Shown here: positions 12,814 through 23,409 of the stretch, piece after piece
Position numbering within the stretch: the first letter of the stretch is position 1
Layout of the letters: the number at the start of each line of letters is the position of its first letter
The notes under the pieces: model-generated
Database searches by the model: none
Seen by the model: the letters and a program-made list of their open reading frames with translations, nothing else
Told to the model about the DNA's origin: nothing
Position numbers and translations under genes: made by a program
Assembly (NCBI GenBank): GCA_030248215.1
Contig: JASANG010000331.1
Location: 1-64,000, forward strand
Source: Enoplolaimus lenunculus
Lineage: Eukaryota; Nematoda; Enoplea; Enoplida; Thoracostomopsidae
Direction: 5' to 3'
Length of the DNA: 64,000 nt

Positions 12814-12890
12814 GGTTGCGCTATACTTTACTGAGCCGAACTTCGACGTTTGGCGGTGTCCGTCGGCTCGTGACGAGTATAGCGCAACCC
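12814..12890. mobile_element. 77-bp Harbinger-like MITE
   Basis: Left GGTTGCGCTATACTTTACT, right GAGTATAGCGCAACCC, flanked on both sides by TAA. The short target and ends match copies at 53820 and 60716. Confidence 0.7.
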
Positions 12891-12901
12891 TAAGAGCAAC
12901 G

Positions 12902-13049
12902 AGCTCAAGTTACTTTAAGGGGCGTCCAGGTTTCTTGTGGTCTATGAAATAGTACGTTTAGGTTCTAGATTACATTTTTTGCTTAGGCTTAGGCTTAGGC
13001 TTAGGAATACGTTTAATCTACTGTTACGCCCCATAAAGTAACATTGGCC
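12902..13049. mobile_element. TTAGGC-family MITE with exact 8-bp target duplication
   Basis: GAGCAACG lies at 12894-12901 and again at 13050-13057. Internal TTAGGCTTAGGCTTAGGC; right end AAAGTAACATTGGCC. Confidence 0.92.
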
Positions 13050-14586
13050 GAGCAACGTATATATGTCAGTAGACTTTTCTAAAACGTAGAAGTTGCAATT
13101 TGTTCTAAAAATGTAGAAAGTAGGAAATAAGAAATATTGGCCGTTAGCAACTTAGATTTTAGAAGCTGGGAAGCATAACTAAACAAAGGTGTAAGTGGGT
13201 ACGGATTTTTTTCCTGCGCTCCGCTTTACTTGCGGAAACATTATTTTTTACCTGCCGGAATGCCTATACAAAATTCCTTTACATCACTCGCCTTTTGTAA
13301 CAAAAACACTTTTCGAAACAAACCATTAAGTAAAAATGTTACAGCAGATGATATTGCACATTTTACACTTATCACTGGCAAAACTATGTCGTTTGTCGAT
13401 GGGTGATCAGTGACTCAAAACAATTTTGTTTGTACAAAATCGTTGTAGTCAGACCGTATAAATCACACTTTTATTTGTGGATTCGTCGCAGTTTGTCTTA
13501 AGACCTCATTCACTTAAGACCTCATTCAGAAAACTTGTGAACATATAGTTCTCAGCCAAAGAAAAATATAGCCTCTATAAGAACGCGAAGAAAATCACCA
13601 AATGGAATAAGATATATTGTCGCTGCCATTCAAAAAGCCGCAAACATTTTTCAATTTAACAGCAAATTTCAGTGGTGTAAATACTTATTTTTCACTCGTT
13701 ACTGTAAAAACAGTTTAGAAATTAAAATTTTTCTACATTTTATCTGGTTTCAAAATTCTTATGAAAATTATAGGTGGGTAAAGATTAATATATTTTTGCC
13801 CGTGCACATCAGTGTTTTTATCCGGCCTACGTTTACCTGCGGCTATCCGCGGGTAGAGTTCAGCACTGCAACCAAATGTCCCAATTTTGCAAGATAACGT
13901 CCAAGACGCAAACTTATATAGGCAATCGAACTTCAGCTCAATCTATGCGTCAACGTTTCGATTGTAAAGATTTATAAACTGAACACTGCATCTTGCTAGA
14001 TGTATCAGTTAAACTATACAAAATCAATTCTTAAATATAAGGCAATTATGTCTCAAAGGTTAAATGGCCCCTATCAGCGGTCAACAGTAACAACAACAAA
14101 AACAACAACAAAAACAACAACAACAACTACTACTACTACTACCACAACTATTCTTAAGATTTACAGATTACAGACTGAAGTAAAATGTACCTTTAAGGAA
14201 ATCTTAATAGTTTCAACTGGCAACAGCGATTAGTTTAGATTAAACTTTAGCCTGCTTTGTATAGGGTCGAATTCGGACAATTCCGCAACGAAACATCCGT
14301 TCTTTTGCAGCTAAAATATATTAATTTGTGGATCCTGTGTTTGTAAAACAAAATATAACCAAAATTCTCATCATTAATATACCCTCAAGGATCGGATAGG
14401 ATTATAAGCTTCGTAAAAATTCGATACGACGAATTTGTACTGCTGCTTGCAGTTTTAAAACGCTTAGCTATGAAATTAATTGCAATTTATGGTTATTAGC
14501 TTCTGTCTTCGCGATATTTATCCAAAATACGGTGTACCATTTACGCTAAATGTTATGTCGTTAATCCTTTTCCGCTTACATTATAC
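13050..14586. other. No gene; short triplet microsatellite
   Basis: 14086-14150 is an AAC/ACT triplet run. The remainder is AT-rich and unrecognised. Confidence 0.45.
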
Positions 14587-14777
14587 GGCCAATATTACGT
14601 TTAGTGGCGTAGCAGTAGATTAAGCGCATTGTTAAGCTTAAGCCTACGCTTAAGCGCTGCAAAATGTGTTTTCTGCGCCTTAGCCTAAGCCTAAGCAAGA
14701 AAATTTTATCTAGAATCTAAACCTACTCTTCTACAGATCCAGCACAAACCTGGACGCCCCTAAAAGTGGCATGGACC
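14587..14777. mobile_element. TTAGGC-family MITE, inverse orientation
   Basis: Left GGCCAATATTACG, CCTAAGCCTAAGC interior, right GTGGCATGGACC. Flanks CATTATAC and GATTATAC agree at 7 of 8. Confidence 0.88.
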
Positions 14778-14849
14778 GATTATACTATGCAAGCATGTGC
14801 TGGACAAAATCAAACCTAAAGTCTAATAATCATTGAGCGGCGTAGTTAT

Positions 14850-15070
14850 AACGATTGGTATCATGACAATTCGTTGCGCGACAACTTGTAATCCAAAATT
14901 TCACCGACTCGACATTTCATCGCTAATTCATTATGCTTAGGCTTAGGAACACAATTAGAATTATTCTACTGGTTATTCATCGGCATTAGGACACTGTTGG
15001 GCAATATGGTGTTGGGCGACAAATTGGCGTAGATATGCTATAGTACAGCACTAAATTGTCACAAGACGCG
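14850..15070. repeat. TCGACTCGACA repeat fragment
   Basis: GCGCGACAACTTGTAATCC and TTTCACCGACTCGACATTTC recur, changed, at 35840-36030 and 61690-61870, with a GCTTAGGCTTAGG tract beside it. Confidence 0.5.
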
Positions 15071-15186
15071 ACGGATCCTAAAACTAGAAAACGATGTAAA
15101 ATCTGATATATACATATAATGATATAACTCAAACTTGTCTTCCGTGTTTAAATTTGAATACTGTATAAACGTTTAAGTTTTATTAA

Positions 15187-16075
15187 TGCATCATTCAGGT
15201 TATACTGCGCTCGCCAATGTCAAAAAATGTCCCACCATTTTAATAGCTAGCTAATTTGCGAACACTCTCTAAAAATAGTGTCCAAACTATTAGCTAGCGG
15301 CCTGGCAAAAATAGTGTTTTAAAAATATCACCCTTTTAAAATACAGTGGATACTGTACGGCCAATGGTTAGAAACGGAGAGTTTAAAATTTCTCATAATT
15401 TTTCAAATTTTGTCCCGGAAACTCAAATTTTGGCGGGAAAATTCAAATTTTTGCGGTAAAATTCAATTTTTGGCTGGAAAATTCAAATTTTTGGGGAAAA
15501 GTTAAATTTTGGTGGAAAATTCAAGTTTTGGCGGGAAAATTTAAATATTGGCGGGAAAATTTAAATTTTGGCGGGAAAAGTTAAATTTTAGTGGAAAATT
15601 CAAATTATGGCGGGAAAATTTAAATTTTGGCGGGAAAACTTAAATTTTGGCGCGAAATTCAAATTTTGGCGCGAAATTCTAATTTTGGTATGAAATTCAA
15701 ATTTTGGCGGGAAAATTCAGATTTTGTTGGGAAAATTCAAAATTTGACGATAAAATTCAAATTTTGCCGGAAAACTTCAAAATTTAGCTTGAAAATTCAA
15801 ATTTTGCCGATAAAACTCAAATTTTTCCGAAAAATTTCAAAATTTTGCTTGAAAATTCAAATTTAAGCATGGTGCAAGAAATAACACATTGTCAAAATAC
15901 ACTGCCATTTTCCGAACATGTCCTAAGAATAGACTGCAAAGAAACGACATACTAGCTAAATAGTGTGAAAATAATTACTTGGTGCAAGAAATAGCTGTAA
16001 TTTTATTGCTACTTTATAATAATGACATGGACATTTTTTAACATTGGCGAACGCAGCATAACCTGGATGGTGCAT
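15187..16075. mobile_element. 0.9-kb element with long inverted ends, filled by a 20-bp AAATTTTGGCGGG repeat
   Basis: Left TGCATCATTCAGGTTATACT then GCGCTCGCCAATG. The inverse of the right end reads TGCACCATCCAGGTTATGCT then GCGTTCGCCAATG. From 15410 to 15860 the interior is a degenerate run of about 20 units of the type AAATTTTGGCGGGAAAATTC. No transposase frame. Confidence 0.8.
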
Positions 16076-16110
16076 AATTTAGGCTTTTATATTAATTGCT
16101 TATGTAAAAC

Positions 16111-16260
16111 GGCCCGTGTATAGAACAGGGCCGGAACAGTAGTATAAGCATATTCCTAAGCCGAAAGCCTAAGCCTAAGCAAAAAAAATTGTCTAAAGCA
16201 TAAACTGACTCTATTATAGCCCCTCCGGAAAACGAACCGGCCATGTTCTATCCATTGGCC
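16111..16260. mobile_element. TTAGGC-family MITE with exact 8-bp target duplication
   Basis: TGTAAAAC at 16103-16110 and 16261-16268. Left GGCCCGTGTATAGAACAGGG, right TATCCATTGGCC. Confidence 0.93.
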
Positions 16261-16314
16261 TGTAAAACTAATGATAACACAAACTTTAATTCCGAAAGCA
16301 TTGCATGTATTTGC

Positions 16315-16504
16315 GGCACATGTTACTTTTGGGTCGTCCCGGTTTGTGGATGGGTCTGTAAAAGAGTAGGCTTAGATTCTAAACTATATTGTTTTACTTA
16401 CTCTTAGGCTTTTAGGCTTAGGCTTAGGAATACGCTTTTGCAACGCTTAGGCTTAGGCTTAGGAATACGCTAAATCTACTGTTACAGCCGTAAAAGTATT
16501 GACC
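16315..16504. mobile_element. TTAGGC-family MITE with exact 8-bp target duplication
   Basis: GTATTTGC at 16307-16314 and 16505-16512. Two internal TTAGGC runs separated by AATACGCTTTTGCAACGC. Confidence 0.93.
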
Positions 16505-16703
16505 GTATTTGCTACGTCGGCAAGAAAAAATATACAAAAATTGAATTTTTGTTCGGTTATTAAAATACTTAAAATTAGTCGGATAAGTATAAATTTTGAA
16601 AAAAAAAACATTTTTATATAAACTATTTCTTAATTAATCCAATTAATACTTAGGCGAAATTTAACACTGTATACACAGGAACACATTATTAAATTCAATT
16701 CTA

Positions 16704-16915
16704 CACTGCAAAAAATGGTGTTTGAATTGACTCTCTTCAAAATAGGCTTTTCGGGACTACGCAAACTGAGTCCAATTCGACTCCGTCAGAGTATAGAAAC
16801 GTGCGACTCAGTGAGTGTCGAATATTACTCTGGCACAGTCGAATTTGGCTCAATTTGTCGAGTTCCGAAAAGCCTGTTTTGGCGAGGGTCAATTTGACTA
16901 ACCATTTTTGAGGTG
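16704..16915. mobile_element. TA-flanked foldback MITE, diverged
   Basis: Starts CACTGCAAAAAATGG, ends CATTTTTGAGGTG between TA dinucleotides; same inverted GACTCTCTTC/GGCGAGGGTC halves. Confidence 0.8.
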
Positions 16916-17254
16916 TACCTCTGAAATCCCGGAGATATGACAAGTTGTTTGCGACGAATTTTAGCAAAAATATATAGTCTTAATATTTTTATTAAAAGTT
17001 AATTAAATATTAAATAACTTGTTTGTAAGATCTGATAAAATTGATAAATTAAAATATTTTGATAAAAAAATAACTTTTTGGATATAATTTTTGATAAAAC
17101 AATTTGAAAACAATAAAAAAACTTTTGTTGTCTTTTGACATTTAATTTTTGTAAAAGGAAACATTAATAATTGTTCCCACAAGACATTTTGAAAAATAAA
17201 ACGCTGTATAGGTCAGAAGACAGGATCCGCAGCGACTTATCAACTATGCCAAGG

Positions 17255-17586
17255 CGGACCGGTGTGACTTCAAGGGGCGTCCAGGTTTCTGGTGGGTCTA
17301 TAGAAGACTTGGTTTAGATTTTATATTACATTTTTTGCTTAGGTTTAGACTTAGGCTTAGGCTTAGGCTTAGGCTTAGGTTTAGGCTTAGGCTTAGGCTT
17401 AGGCTTAGGCTTAGGCTTAGGTTTAGGCTTAGGCTTAGGAACACATTTTTTGGGCTCAAGTCTATGCTTTAGGCTAATACACTTTACGTTCGGCTCAAGT
17501 CTAGGCTTTAGGCTAATACACTTTACGTTCGGCTCAAGTCTAGGCTTTAGGCTCCAGTAGGTAGGCCTTTATAATTAACATGGGCC
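17255..17586. mobile_element. TTAGGC-family MITE with expanded hexamer array
   Basis: AAGGGGCGTCCAGGTTTCTG marks the left arm; ATTAACATGGGCC is the right end. Between them, 17337-17448 is about 17 consecutive TTAGGC-type hexamers. Then come 2.6 copies of a 39-bp unit starting GGCTCAAGTCTATGCTTTAG. Confidence 0.88.
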
Positions 17587-17904
17587 AAATACACCATACA
17601 TTACTCAGAAATGTGTTTATAAATATAACCACGTGGGTAGAAACACAGACGTAAATAATTTTCTACGGTGAAAAGATACCAAAACCTTGATATATACAGT
17701 ACCTAATGCGTCCTAATGAGGTCCCTTAGCTAATAATGCGCTGCTGTCCTAGCGTGAAATTTGAGCTAATTCTGGTCCAAAAGCAGTGTGCAGGGTTGAT
17801 TCTAACGAAGCCGGGTTTATAATGGACTCACGAATGACATAATTCCTTACGGCAAACAGGATATTGGTATTTGCAGAACTGGCGTAAAAAATGTTCGAAA
17901 TGCG

Positions 17905-18108
17905 GGCTAATGTATAGTACAGGGTCGTAACAATAGTATAAAAGCATATTCCTAAGCCTAAACCTAAAGCCAATGCGTAAAAATGAGCTTATATCTATGC
18001 CTAAGTAAACCTATTAAACCTAAGCTAAAAAAAGAGTCTAAAAGTTTAAGGTTATTCTATTGCAGTACCGCAGAAAAACGTTCCGTCTCTAATCTCTATA
18101 CATGGACC
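17905..18108. mobile_element. TTAGGC-family MITE, inverse orientation
   Basis: Left GGCTAATGTATAGTACAGGG, CCTAAGCCTAAACC interior, right TATACATGGACC. Confidence 0.8.
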
Positions 18109-18269
18109 GAAATAAAGAACAAATTTTTGTGATGAAATTTTGTGACAATGAAACTGTACTATTTTCAGTAGTGCAATTGTCGGGCCCAAAAATGTTAGAT
18201 TTCGCTGCGAGCCAACGCTATTTGATTGGCCGATATCTAATCTTACAATTAAATGTTTGAGGGGAGCGC

Positions 18270-18430
18270 TATGTACCGCTTGTTTCGATGTGCGACCCTT
18301 TCCCTGATGGCGGTCCGTGGGGCTTGCCCACTTGATCCATTTGGGCTCTCCCTAGAAAGTTTTCAACCTTGTTTGTAAGTCATCGAAAACCCTTGTATGC
18401 TTCGCCTGAAACTTTCTTAACAGGTCCTGG
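18270..18430. mobile_element. CCCGTAGCC-family fragment
   Basis: GAAAGTTTTCAACCTTGTTT and CGAAAACCCTTGTATGC match the interior of the family; the ends are eroded. Confidence 0.5.
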
Positions 18431-18586
18431 AATTATAACGTAGAGCACAATATCGATAAGTTAGAACAAAACGTAAACAAAACTGATAACAGTGAAATTT
18501 CAAATCATTTCCGAATGACGTCATAATATTCGAATAATTCCTAAAATTTGTATTTTATAATTTTTTCGCAAAATCCTGCTCGCTTT

Positions 18587-18991
18587 GGCCCATGTAAAAA
18601 GATCAGGGGCGGAACGTTTTGCCGTGGGACTGCAATAGAGTAATGCTTAAGCTTTAGATTCATTTTTTTGCTTCGCTTACACTATAAATTTCAATGAGTT
18701 GAATAATCAATTCAGCTAGCGAGTTAGTTATTTCTGAATTAATATCAGTAAGCATTAATTCACTCTCAGTTGTGTTAATTCTCACTGTGAGTTGAGTTGA
18801 CTCTGGGTGAGTTGATTAATTAACTCAGAATGAATTGAATCAACTCAAAATTCTGAGTTCTGATAGTCCTAACTCAGACTGAGTGATTCAACTCATTCTG
18901 AGCTAAAATCAACTCACTGAAATTTACAGTGTAGGCTTAGGTTGAGGAATATGATTATAATACTGTACCGCGTCTGTTCTTTACATTAGCC
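18587..18991. mobile_element. TTAGGC-family MITE interrupted by another element, exact target duplication
   Basis: CTCGCTTT at 18579-18586 and 18992-18999. Left GGCCCATGTAAAAAGATCAG, right TTTACATTAGCC. Interrupted at 18680-18931. Confidence 0.92.
18680..18931. mobile_element. TA-flanked MITE nested in the TTAGGC element
   Basis: Starts CACTATAAATTTCAATGAGT; the right end is the inverse of CACTGTAAATTTCAGTGAGT. TA lies on both sides. The interior repeats GAGTTGA/TCAACTC boxes in both orientations. Confidence 0.85.
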
Positions 18992-19214
18992 CTCGCTTTT
19001 AATTGACAAAAGTGAAAATATACGCTTTCTAAGACGCTATAACATGATGAAGATGCTTTATGTAAATTAAACATTTATTCAGCTGCCGCTATATGTGTCA
19101 CAATAATAGAATTTCTAGCTTGTTCTATGTTTCAAAAAGCAGATGGGTGAAATTTACAAAAAAAACCACAAAAATATTCTTCAAAATATAAAGTTTCAAA
19201 TTTATAAGAATTGT

Positions 19215-19413
19215 AGTCAATGTATAGAACAGGACCGTAACAGCAGTATAAACATATTCATATAAGCCTAATAACCTAATCTAACGCCAAACCACACGAA
19301 TGAGCTTACACCTATAAGTCTATTAAGCCTAAGCAGAAAAATTAGTTTAAAGCTTAAGCTTGGACTATTGAGCAGTCCAGCAGAAAAACGTTCCGCCTCT
19401 GATTATAAGGGCC
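19215..19413. mobile_element. TTAGGC-family MITE, decayed
   Basis: Left AGTCAATGTATAGAACAGGA, right CCTCTGATTATAAGGGCC. Few intact TTAGGC hexamers remain. Confidence 0.7.
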
Positions 19414-19459
19414 GAATTTGTAAATCTCGCATATGAGATCCTATTTTTGTTCGAACTAA

Positions 19460-20136
19460 TGCGGGATTCATGTTATAACCGGGGCTGGCGGGACACGATT
19501 TGTCCCATGTTGATTCGACGTCAACATTAAAATTCGAGCACTCGTATCGGGTAACAAAACTCGAATGTCATATGACATTTACTTTCACCGCTCTCAGAAG
19601 ATCAATGTGTACAGGAGTCGGTATGTCGTGTGATACTGGGGAACATTTTTATGCGAATATCATATGATATTCCAAAATTACAACGAATATCATATGATAT
19701 TCAGCGGGACAGTGTAATTTTTGGGTGCTAATAATTTAATGGAAAGTCGGACGACAAAGGCACAGCTGTGCTTATAATACCAAATACACGTCTGCAAATT
19801 CATTTCCGGCACAAAACCGCTTAGAAAAAAGTGTCATAATTCAAAAATTCAAATTTCAAATTCTAGTGTCATATGATATTCAATAGGACAATTTGGGTAT
19901 GTTACCTCAAGTATGCAGACATTTGAAAATATATCATATGGTATTCGCTGACAATACGTCGAATATCATATGACATTGAAGGACATAAGGTGACCTATAC
20001 ATGATGATAGCAGACAAATACAACTGTTTGAATATGATACAGAGTCTATTAGCAGACAAAATGTTACCCAGTAGGCTAATAGGGACAAAACATGTACCAA
20101 GCTGCCTCGGTTAATGGTTATAACGTGAACCCCGCA
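19460..20136. mobile_element. Element with TGCGGG...TTATAACC ends and clustered ATATCATATGATAT palindromes
   Basis: Left TGCGGGATTCATGTTATAAC; the inverse of the right end is TGCGGGGTTCACGTTATAAC. At least six copies or near copies of GAATATCATATGATATTC lie inside (about 19568, 19656, 19685, 19868, 19933 and 19965). No coding frame. Confidence 0.8.
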
Positions 20137-20363
20137 TGATTACTACATTTACTGCCTAGCTTGCAGATACCTTACACCAAGATTTTTTGACAAGGAACTG
20201 TAGTGACCCGAATAAGAGAGTATGTATTTTGAGTTCGAATTTTAATAGGAGTCAGTCTATCAACGCACTTTAATTAAAGGGAATAATATAGTGAAGCAGG
20301 TGGTAATCCAAAGGAAATGTAATTGGATGAAAAATTACAGTTCGTAGCTGAACAACATGGGTA

Positions 20364-20546
20364 CACTGGAAAAAAAGGTTAGTCAAATTGACCCTCTCCG
20401 TAGGCTTTTTACGAGACTACGCAAACTGAGTCAAATTCGACTCCGCCAGCGAATTTCACTCTGGCGGAGTCAAATTTTTGCTTACTTGTGCAGTCCCGTA
20501 GAGCCTATTGCGGAGAGAGTCAATCTGACGCACCATTTTTGACAGT
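20364..20546. mobile_element. TA-flanked foldback MITE, left parent of a tandem array
   Basis: Starts CACTGGAAAAAAAGG, ends CATTTTTGACAGTG between TA dinucleotides. Its right half is also the first unit of the following array. Confidence 0.8.
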
Positions 20547-21434
20547 GTACATTCTCTAGAAGTGCTAAAATAATAAACATCAGCTTCTTACTTGTGCAGT
20601 CCCGTAGAGCCTACTGCGAAGAGAGTCAATTTGACTCGCCATTTTTGACAGTTTACATTTTCTAGAAGTGCTAAAATAATAAGCATCAGCTGCTTACTTG
20701 TGCAGTCCCGTAGAGCCTATTGCGGAGAGAGTCAATCTGACTCACCATTTTTGACAGTGTACATTTTCTAGAAGTGCTAAAATAATAAACATGAGCCGCT
20801 TACTTGTGCAGTCCCGTAGAGCCTATTGCGGAGAGAGTCAATCTGACTCACCATTTTTGACAGTGTACATTTTCTAGAAGTGCTAAAATAATAAACATCA
20901 GCCGCTTACTTGTGCAGTCCCGTAGAGCCTATTGCGGAGAGAGTCAATCTGACTCACCATTTTTGACAGTGTACATTTTCTAGAAGTGCTAAAATAATAA
21001 ACATCAGCCGCTTACTTGTGCAGTCCCGTAGAGCCTATTGCGGAGAGAGTCAATCTGACTCACCATTTTTGACAGTGTACATTTTCTAGAAGTGCTAAAA
21101 TAATAAACATCAGCCGCTTACTTGTGCAGTCCCGTAGAGCCTATTGCGGAGAGAGTCAATCTGACTCACCATTTTTGACAGTGTACATTTTCTAGAAGTG
21201 CTAAAATAATAAACATCAGCCGCTTACTTGTGCAGTCCCGTAGAGCCTATTGCGGAGAGAGTCAATCTGACTCACCATTTTTGACAGTGTACATTTTCTA
21301 GAAGTGCTAAAATAATAAACATCAGCCGCTTACTTGTGCAGTCCCGTAGAGCCTATTGCGGAGAGAGTCAATCTGACTCACCATTTTTGACAGTGTACAT
21401 TTTCTAGAAATGCTAAAATAATAAACATCAGCTC
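20481..21434 (+). repeat. Nine tandem 106-bp units from half a foldback MITE plus flank
   Basis: Units begin CTTACTTGTGCAGTCCCGTA at 20481, 20587, 20693, 20799, 20905, 21011, 21117, 21223 and 21329. Each carries the right arm (GAGAGAGTCAATCTGACTCA) and about 50 bp of former flank (TTTCTAGAAGTGCTAAAATA). Units 4 to 9 are almost identical. Confidence 0.95.
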
Positions 21435-21532
21435 CTTGTTATTTGAGTCACTACACAATCAGCTCCTGAAATGTTAAACATACAGTGATTCTGACGCGTC
21501 CTACGTGTTATTCAAACAGATGGGCCAACGTC

Positions 21533-21682
21533 GAGCGGAACTGTATTATAAGCATATTACTATGCCTAAGCTTAAGCCTAAGCCTAAGCGCAAGAATGAG
21601 CATATTTCTAAGCTTAAGCCTATAGCCTAAACCTAAGCAAAGCAAAAACAGTTTGTTCCGCCCTGTTCTTTTTACATTGGCC
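21533..21682. mobile_element. TTAGGC-family MITE, inverse orientation
   Basis: Left GGCCAACGTCGAGCGGAACT, CCTAAGCCTAAGCGC interior, right TTTACATTGGCC. The flanks do not match. Confidence 0.8.
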
Positions 21683-22636
21683 AAAAAACCATAGTTTTGC
21701 TTATGCACAACATCAATAAAACATTACAAACCGCTGCCATCTTTTAAGTAAATATTGAAACTGAAAAATGAACACATTTTGAAAGTTTTATGGCAAAAAA
21801 TATACCAAAAGTTCACAGGCCATTCAGTAATGAATAAGTGAAACAGTAAATGGTAGAAAAACTGAGAAGAAGAATACCAGAAGGCGTACAACTGGGCTTT
21901 GTTCATATTTGCCACATTTGGTGTGGGCTCTGGTTCAGGTTTTCGGTTTAGCTTTGGAAAAAAACTTTACCTATACTTATTAAAGCGTCAAGCGTTATGG
22001 TTTTGCCTGAGGCGTAACCAAACATGAGAACATTAATGTTAATATTAAAGTGTACAACAGCCACACACACACAAAAACATTTTCTGATATTCAAGAAATA
22101 TTTTCTTAAATTCACAAGAGAATTATGTCATAATGTAAACTACAGACATATATGTCTTGAATACAAGTAATTAATTTCTGAAATTTTTCAGAAATCTGTG
22201 TCTGAAATTTTTTACACTTAAAATTTGTGTTAACCATTAGGACAAATATTTCTGAAATACAAGACAAATGCGTCTAAAATATAAGATATATGTCTGAAAT
22301 AAATGACTTTTTGCTGATATTTAAGTCATATATATGTCTTTAGAAACAAGATTTGCCAGAGAATACTCATTCAAAATTAAGAGTTGAGGTCAACCAAATT
22401 CGCTTATTTCACAACTTAAGATACGTCTAAGACGTAAACGTAGGTTGGGGAGAGCTTGAGCTCAACCCGAAATATCTTTGAAGTTCGATTATTTATATAC
22501 TCTATTAAGAATATAAAACGGAGCCACTTTTTTACATATGTAAAAATTAGAAAATTAGTGTTGAATATGAGGCAACTATTTCTTGAAAGGGAGAAATTTA
22601 TGTCTTATGAATTGTGAGCAGTGTTTAACATTCATA
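21683..22636. other. No gene recognised
   Basis: AT-rich. TTTCTGAAAT and GACATATATGTC-type short palindromes between 22080 and 22340 suggest another decayed element; its ends were not resolved. Confidence 0.4.
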
Positions 22637-22810
22637 ACGTATATGCGCAGTGCAAAATCTCCACAAGACGTGAGAGCCTACTCGGGATCGAACGTCAAGC
22701 TCCTATAGCTCAGTGGTCATCGTAAACGCCTCCCACAAGTGAGATTGGGGATCGAATCTTACCTTGAAATTCTATTTCATATGAAATTGAAAATATTCAT
22801 GTGAGAAACG
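22637..22810 (+). mobile_element. tRNA-derived SINE, best copy
   Basis: CTCCTATAGCTCAGTGGTCA resembles the start and A box of a tRNA gene; GGGGATCGAATCTTA resembles a B box. The tail is GAAATTGAAAATATTCATGT. Related copies at 7100, 11930 and 45481 (inverse). Confidence 0.75.
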
Positions 22811-22902
22811 GTTAATGTCTTGAAAATTTAAGAAAGTAGGAGTCTTGACATTTCAAGACAATCTATTTGTGTGCAGAACCATTTTTTTGCCTATGAAATC
22901 TT

Positions 22903-23124
22903 GGTCAATGTAAAGAACGCTGGCGGAATAGTATTGTAAGCATATTCCTAAAAAGCCCAAGTCTAAGCTTAAAAGCCTAAACCTAAACGTAAGAATAAGC
23001 ATATTCCTAAGCCTAAGCCTAAGTCTAAGCCTAAGCGAAGCAAAAAAATTGTAGTCTAAAGCTTAAGCGTTACCCTTTTCTAGTCCCACAGAAAAACGTT
23101 CCGCCCCCGATTTTTACATGGGCC
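22903..23124. mobile_element. TTAGGC-family MITE with exact 8-bp target duplication
   Basis: GAAATCTT at 22895-22902 and 23125-23132. Left GGTCAATGTAAAGAACGCTG, right TTTTTACATGGGCC. Confidence 0.92.
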
Positions 23125-23409
23125 GAAATCTTTACACTAAAAAGCTGTACGTCATTTAGAAGCGTTCTTCTTTTGTCCTGTGTGATCTCATTGATCTTTA
23201 TAGAGGTTTAATGGTAGTGAAAATGTCAATAAAGAGAATTATAGGATTTGTAGTCATAATAAATTTTCCGCGACTTGTTTCCCCGTAGACTTTTAAAACT
23301 GTACTGTTATTCAAGCACAAAATAATAATATATATCATTAACAGCAATACATTTCAGATACGTACTTTTAAAACCTTGACTTGGTTGCAGAAACATATTA
23401 ACTTAATAA

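Noticed and set aside
15627-15866. Open frame of repeated KFWRE/KFKFCR-type residues
   Set aside because: Translation of the AAATTTTGGCGGG repeat array, not a protein.
17337-17448. A true chromosome end at the TTAGGC array
   Set aside because: The array lies inside a MITE with both arms present and unique sequence continues on both sides.
22637-22810. A functional tRNA gene
   Set aside because: Only the A and B boxes resemble tRNA; a cloverleaf with paired acceptor stem could not be drawn, and the unit is repeated with a SINE tail.
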